The translations under genes and the position numbers were made by a program. Below the pieces are notes generated by a model, which searched no databases, had not been told where the DNA came from, and worked only from the letters and a program-made list of their open reading frames with translations. 64,000 bases of DNA from an uncultured Paracoccaceae bacterium (GTDB taxonomy: Bacteria > Pseudomonadota > Alphaproteobacteria > Rhodobacterales > Rhodobacteraceae), in the NCBI GenBank assembly GCA_947497985.1, contig CANMIX010000016.1, forward strand, positions 49,143-113,142. The letters run 5' to 3'. The first letter of the stretch is position 1, and every line of letters starts with the position of its first letter. This document shows positions 62,194 through 64,000 of the stretch, in pieces.

Positions 62194-63216
62194 TCAGGAG
62201 GATTTCGGCTCTTCGTCATTGATCGTCACCGCAAAGGATCCATCCTTGATCGCGGCTGTCTTGGCCGTCACCAAATCCAGCGCAGCTTGCGGGATTTTGC
62301 CCTCAAACGTGCCATAGGGTGCCAGTGAACAGCCGCCCTCTTTCATAAAGGAATAAAGCCCGTAATCCGCCGCCGTAAATGTGCCGCCCTTCACGGCCGC
62401 AATCGCCGCATCTAGGGTTGGTTCAAAATGCCAGATCGCTGAGGCCACAACCGTGTCCGGGTAATCCGACTGGGTGTCGATCACATTGCCAATGGCCAAA
62501 ACGCCCTTTTCCTTGGCTGCATCGGATACACCAAACCGTTCCGCATACAGCATGTCTGAACCGTTTTCGATCATCGCATAAGCCGTCTCCTTCGCCTTGG
62601 GCGGATCAAACCATGACCCGATAAAGGAGACTTGGAATTTGATATCCGGGTTCATTTCCTGCGCACCGGCCATAAAGGCATGCATCAGGCGGTTCACCTC
62701 GGGGATTGGGAAACCACCAACCATGCCGATATTGGCGGATTTGGTCATCGCGCCCGCAATGATGCCCGACAGGTAAGATGCGTCCTGGATATAGTTGTCA
62801 AAGACGGAGAGGTTCGGCAAAGCGGCGTCTTCTTTGAAGGACGAGCCCATCAAGAACGCCACATCGGGATATTCGGCGACGACTTCGCGGGCCTCGGCCT
62901 CGGCGCCGAAGATCTCACCGATGATCAGATCCATACCCTGTTCCGCATATTCACGCATCACACGTGGATAGTCGGTGTTCGCGGTGTTTTCTGAATAAGT
63001 ATAGGTGATGTCACCGCGATCCTGTGCCGCCAGCGCTGCCACATGGATCCGGCTGACCCATTGCTGCTCCACCGGCACCGTATAAATGCCCGCGACCTTC
63101 AAAGGTCCTGCCGCCATCAGCGCGCCCGGTTTCAATGCCGCAATCAGGCTTGCAGCTGCGCCACTCGCCAAAAGCGAGCGCCGGGTCAGAGAGAAATGAG
63201 GTTTGGTCGGTTTCAT
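62194..63216 (-). CDS. BMP-family substrate-binding protein (nucleoside/base importer)
   Basis: This 340-residue protein has a Tat-type signal (HFSLTRRSLLASGAAASLIA). The mature part begins PLKVAGIYTVPVEQQWVSRI and contains the PnrA/BMP features DLIIGEIFGAEAEAREVVAE, DNYIQDASYLSGIIAGAMTK and MVGGFPIPEVNRLMHAFMAG. Many BMP proteins are lipoproteins; this one appears to be soluble and Tat-exported. It should bind a nucleoside or nucleobase. With codA in the same operon, a pyrimidine is the best guess. Confidence 0.93.
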   Translation of the reverse strand: MKPTKPHFSLTRRSLLASGAAASLIAALKPGALMAAGPLKVAGIYTVPVEQQWVSRIHVAALAAQDRGDITYTYSENTANTDYPRVMREYAEQGMDLIIGEIFGAEAEAREVVAEYPDVAFLMGSSFKEDAALPNLSVFDNYIQDASYLSGIIAGAMTKSANIGMVGGFPIPEVNRLMHAFMAGAQEMNPDIKFQVSFIGSWFDPPKAKETAYAMIENGSDMLYAERFGVSDAAKEKGVLAIGNVIDTQSDYPDTVVASAIWHFEPTLDAAIAAVKGGTFTAADYGLYSFMKEGGCSLAPYGTFEGKIPQAALDLVTAKTAAIKDGSFAVTINDEEPKSS

Positions 63217-63758
63217 TATTCAGGTCCCTGTTGTTGTCTTCTTTGGCGCGAGTGTGCACAAAATATTGACCAGTTGGAAAAATTTTTCACTCCAACCCGG
63301 GAAATCCGCTGAAATTCCATCCAACATCCCGCATTTGCCCGACCATTAAGCATAGGGTCGCTCCGCCATTTGCAGTTAAACCACGGCTCCGAATCGCATC
63401 TGCGGTTTCTACTGATGCCTTGCCCAACGCCTTTCCCCTGACCGGCCCGCCGCAGCGGAAATGAGATGTTAGCGCATGAACAACCTGTGATTGCATGCGA
63501 CTGTATTCAGATAATCAATACTCCCGCCGTCATGCGTCGCCTTTTGAATGCCGGGCTAACCCTCAGAAAACCCCGAAAGACTCCGGCAGTCTGAAATATA
63601 ATTTACAAAAATTGCGTGTGTTTGTGAAAGCATTTTTACATTTTTGCCATGTGGTTTCAGATATTTATTCAGTTCTTTTCAAATTTACCTATCCTTTAGT
63701 CAACGCTGCTCGTTGGAGGACGCAGCAAACGAACATAGCTCTTGGGAGGAGAGATCGC
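63217..63758. other. divergent intergenic region between BMP operon and acs
   Basis: About 540 bases. Near the BMP end is the perfect palindrome GAAAAATTTTTC (63277-63288). Near acs is a dyad at 63623-63640 and an A+T-rich stretch. No gene is supported in between. Confidence 0.5.
63623..63640. promoter_or_regulatory. possible operator upstream of acs
   Basis: TGTGAAA-GCAT-TTTTACA forms an 18-bp dyad with one mismatch, about 120 bp upstream of acs. A similar TTTACA...TTGC sequence occurs at 63602-63615. These could be sites for an acetate or short-chain-acyl-responsive regulator. Confidence 0.35.
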
Positions 63759-64000
63759 ATGACCGCTGACGTCACCAATGTCACATTTGCACCGTCGTCC
63801 GAATTTACAGCACAGGCCAATGTCACCAAAGACGCCTATGACGCCCTCTACACGGCCTCGGTTACGGACCCTGTTGGATTTTGGGGGGAGCAGGCGAAGC
63901 GGGTTGATTGGATCAAGCCGTTCACCACGGTCAAGGATGTGAGCTTTGCGCCGGGCAACGTCTCGATCAACTGGTTTGCCGATGGCACGCTGAATGTCTC
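63759..64000 (+). CDS. acs: acetyl-CoA synthetase, N-terminal part
   Basis: The first 80 codons are present; the gene runs off the window. After a short variable start, PVGFWGEQAKRVDWIKPFTT followed by VKDVSFAPGNVSINWFADGT and LNVS is the Acs N-terminal domain consensus. Acs activates acetate to acetyl-AMP and then acetyl-CoA. GGGAGGAG lies just upstream of ATG 63759. It is divergent from the nucleoside-import operon, and no functional link is evident. Confidence 0.92.
   Translation, partial: MTADVTNVTFAPSSEFTAQANVTKDAYDALYTASVTDPVGFWGEQAKRVDWIKPFTTVKDVSFAPGNVSINWFADGTLNV

Noticed and set aside
63287..63496. Small open frame between the BMP operon and acs
   Set aside because: No ribosome site or motif; it lies within the divergent control region.

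Overview
This window is a chromosome or plasmid segment of an alphaproteobacterium, most likely a marine Rhodobacterales member (Roseobacter group). That reading rests on gene content: a pxpABC 5-oxoprolinase operon, two complete TTT (TctCBA) systems, two TRAP (DctPQM) systems, three ABC importers (sugar, NMT1/THI5-type, BMP/nucleoside-type), DUF2848, DUF1445, many LysR regulators and an Acs with typical N-terminal sequence. The G+C looks moderate. Heavily decayed insertion sequences and pseudogenes would fit IS-rich genera such as Octadecabacter, but the genus is a guess. No rRNA, tRNA or CRISPR array was seen.

Layout. 1-2039: the end of a pxpA-pxpB-pxpC operon. 2040-5400: a graveyard of mobile DNA holding IS6 and IS3 transposase debris, a CoiA-like fragment, a HigBA-type toxin-antitoxin pair whose toxin carries an in-frame stop, and a DUF3560-like plasmid-type remnant. 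5401-10848: accessory enzymes and regulators (double ABM monooxygenase, MerR, SDR, PRISE-type reductase with a divergent LysR) plus a tyrosine recombinase broken by a 5-bp duplication. 11331-16634: a LysR divergent from an operon of a class V PLP enzyme and tctCBA. 17312-30090: a sugar or sugar-acid island controlled by one LacI regulator. The SBP, two permeases, a TIM-barrel isomerase, a mannonate-dehydratase-like enzyme and an aldo/keto reductase run leftward; LacI, an SDR, a 2-hydroxyacid dehydrogenase, the ABC ATPase and a Gfo/Idh dehydrogenase run rightward. Three look-alike operators lie between the arms.

30166-38166: a compact leftward operon (DUF1445, TRAP PQM, DUF2848, pita-bread hydrolase, amidase) with a divergent LysR; it looks like uptake and hydrolysis of an amide or lactam. 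38358-42732: a second TRAP operon with a small dimeric-barrel-like protein and an NHL protein. 42790-47204: a GntR regulator divergent from a second tctCBA operon, with a 13-bp-period direct repeat in the promoter.

47260-63216 is the most interesting part. A nine-gene leftward operon encodes an NMT1/THI5-like ABC importer, a CodA-like amidohydrolase, an FAD-linked oxidase, two flavodoxin-fold NAD(P)H reductases, an isopenicillin-N-synthase-type 2OG/Fe(II) oxygenase and a creatininase. It lies beside a divergent Rid-family gene, a second 2OG/Fe(II) oxygenase, and a BMP-type nucleoside importer operon ending in cytosine deaminase codA. Together these suggest uptake, oxidation and ring opening of a (methyl)pyrimidine or related N-heterocycle by a route unlike the known Rut and reductive pathways; this is inference from gene families and synteny. 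The window ends inside acs (acetyl-CoA synthetase).
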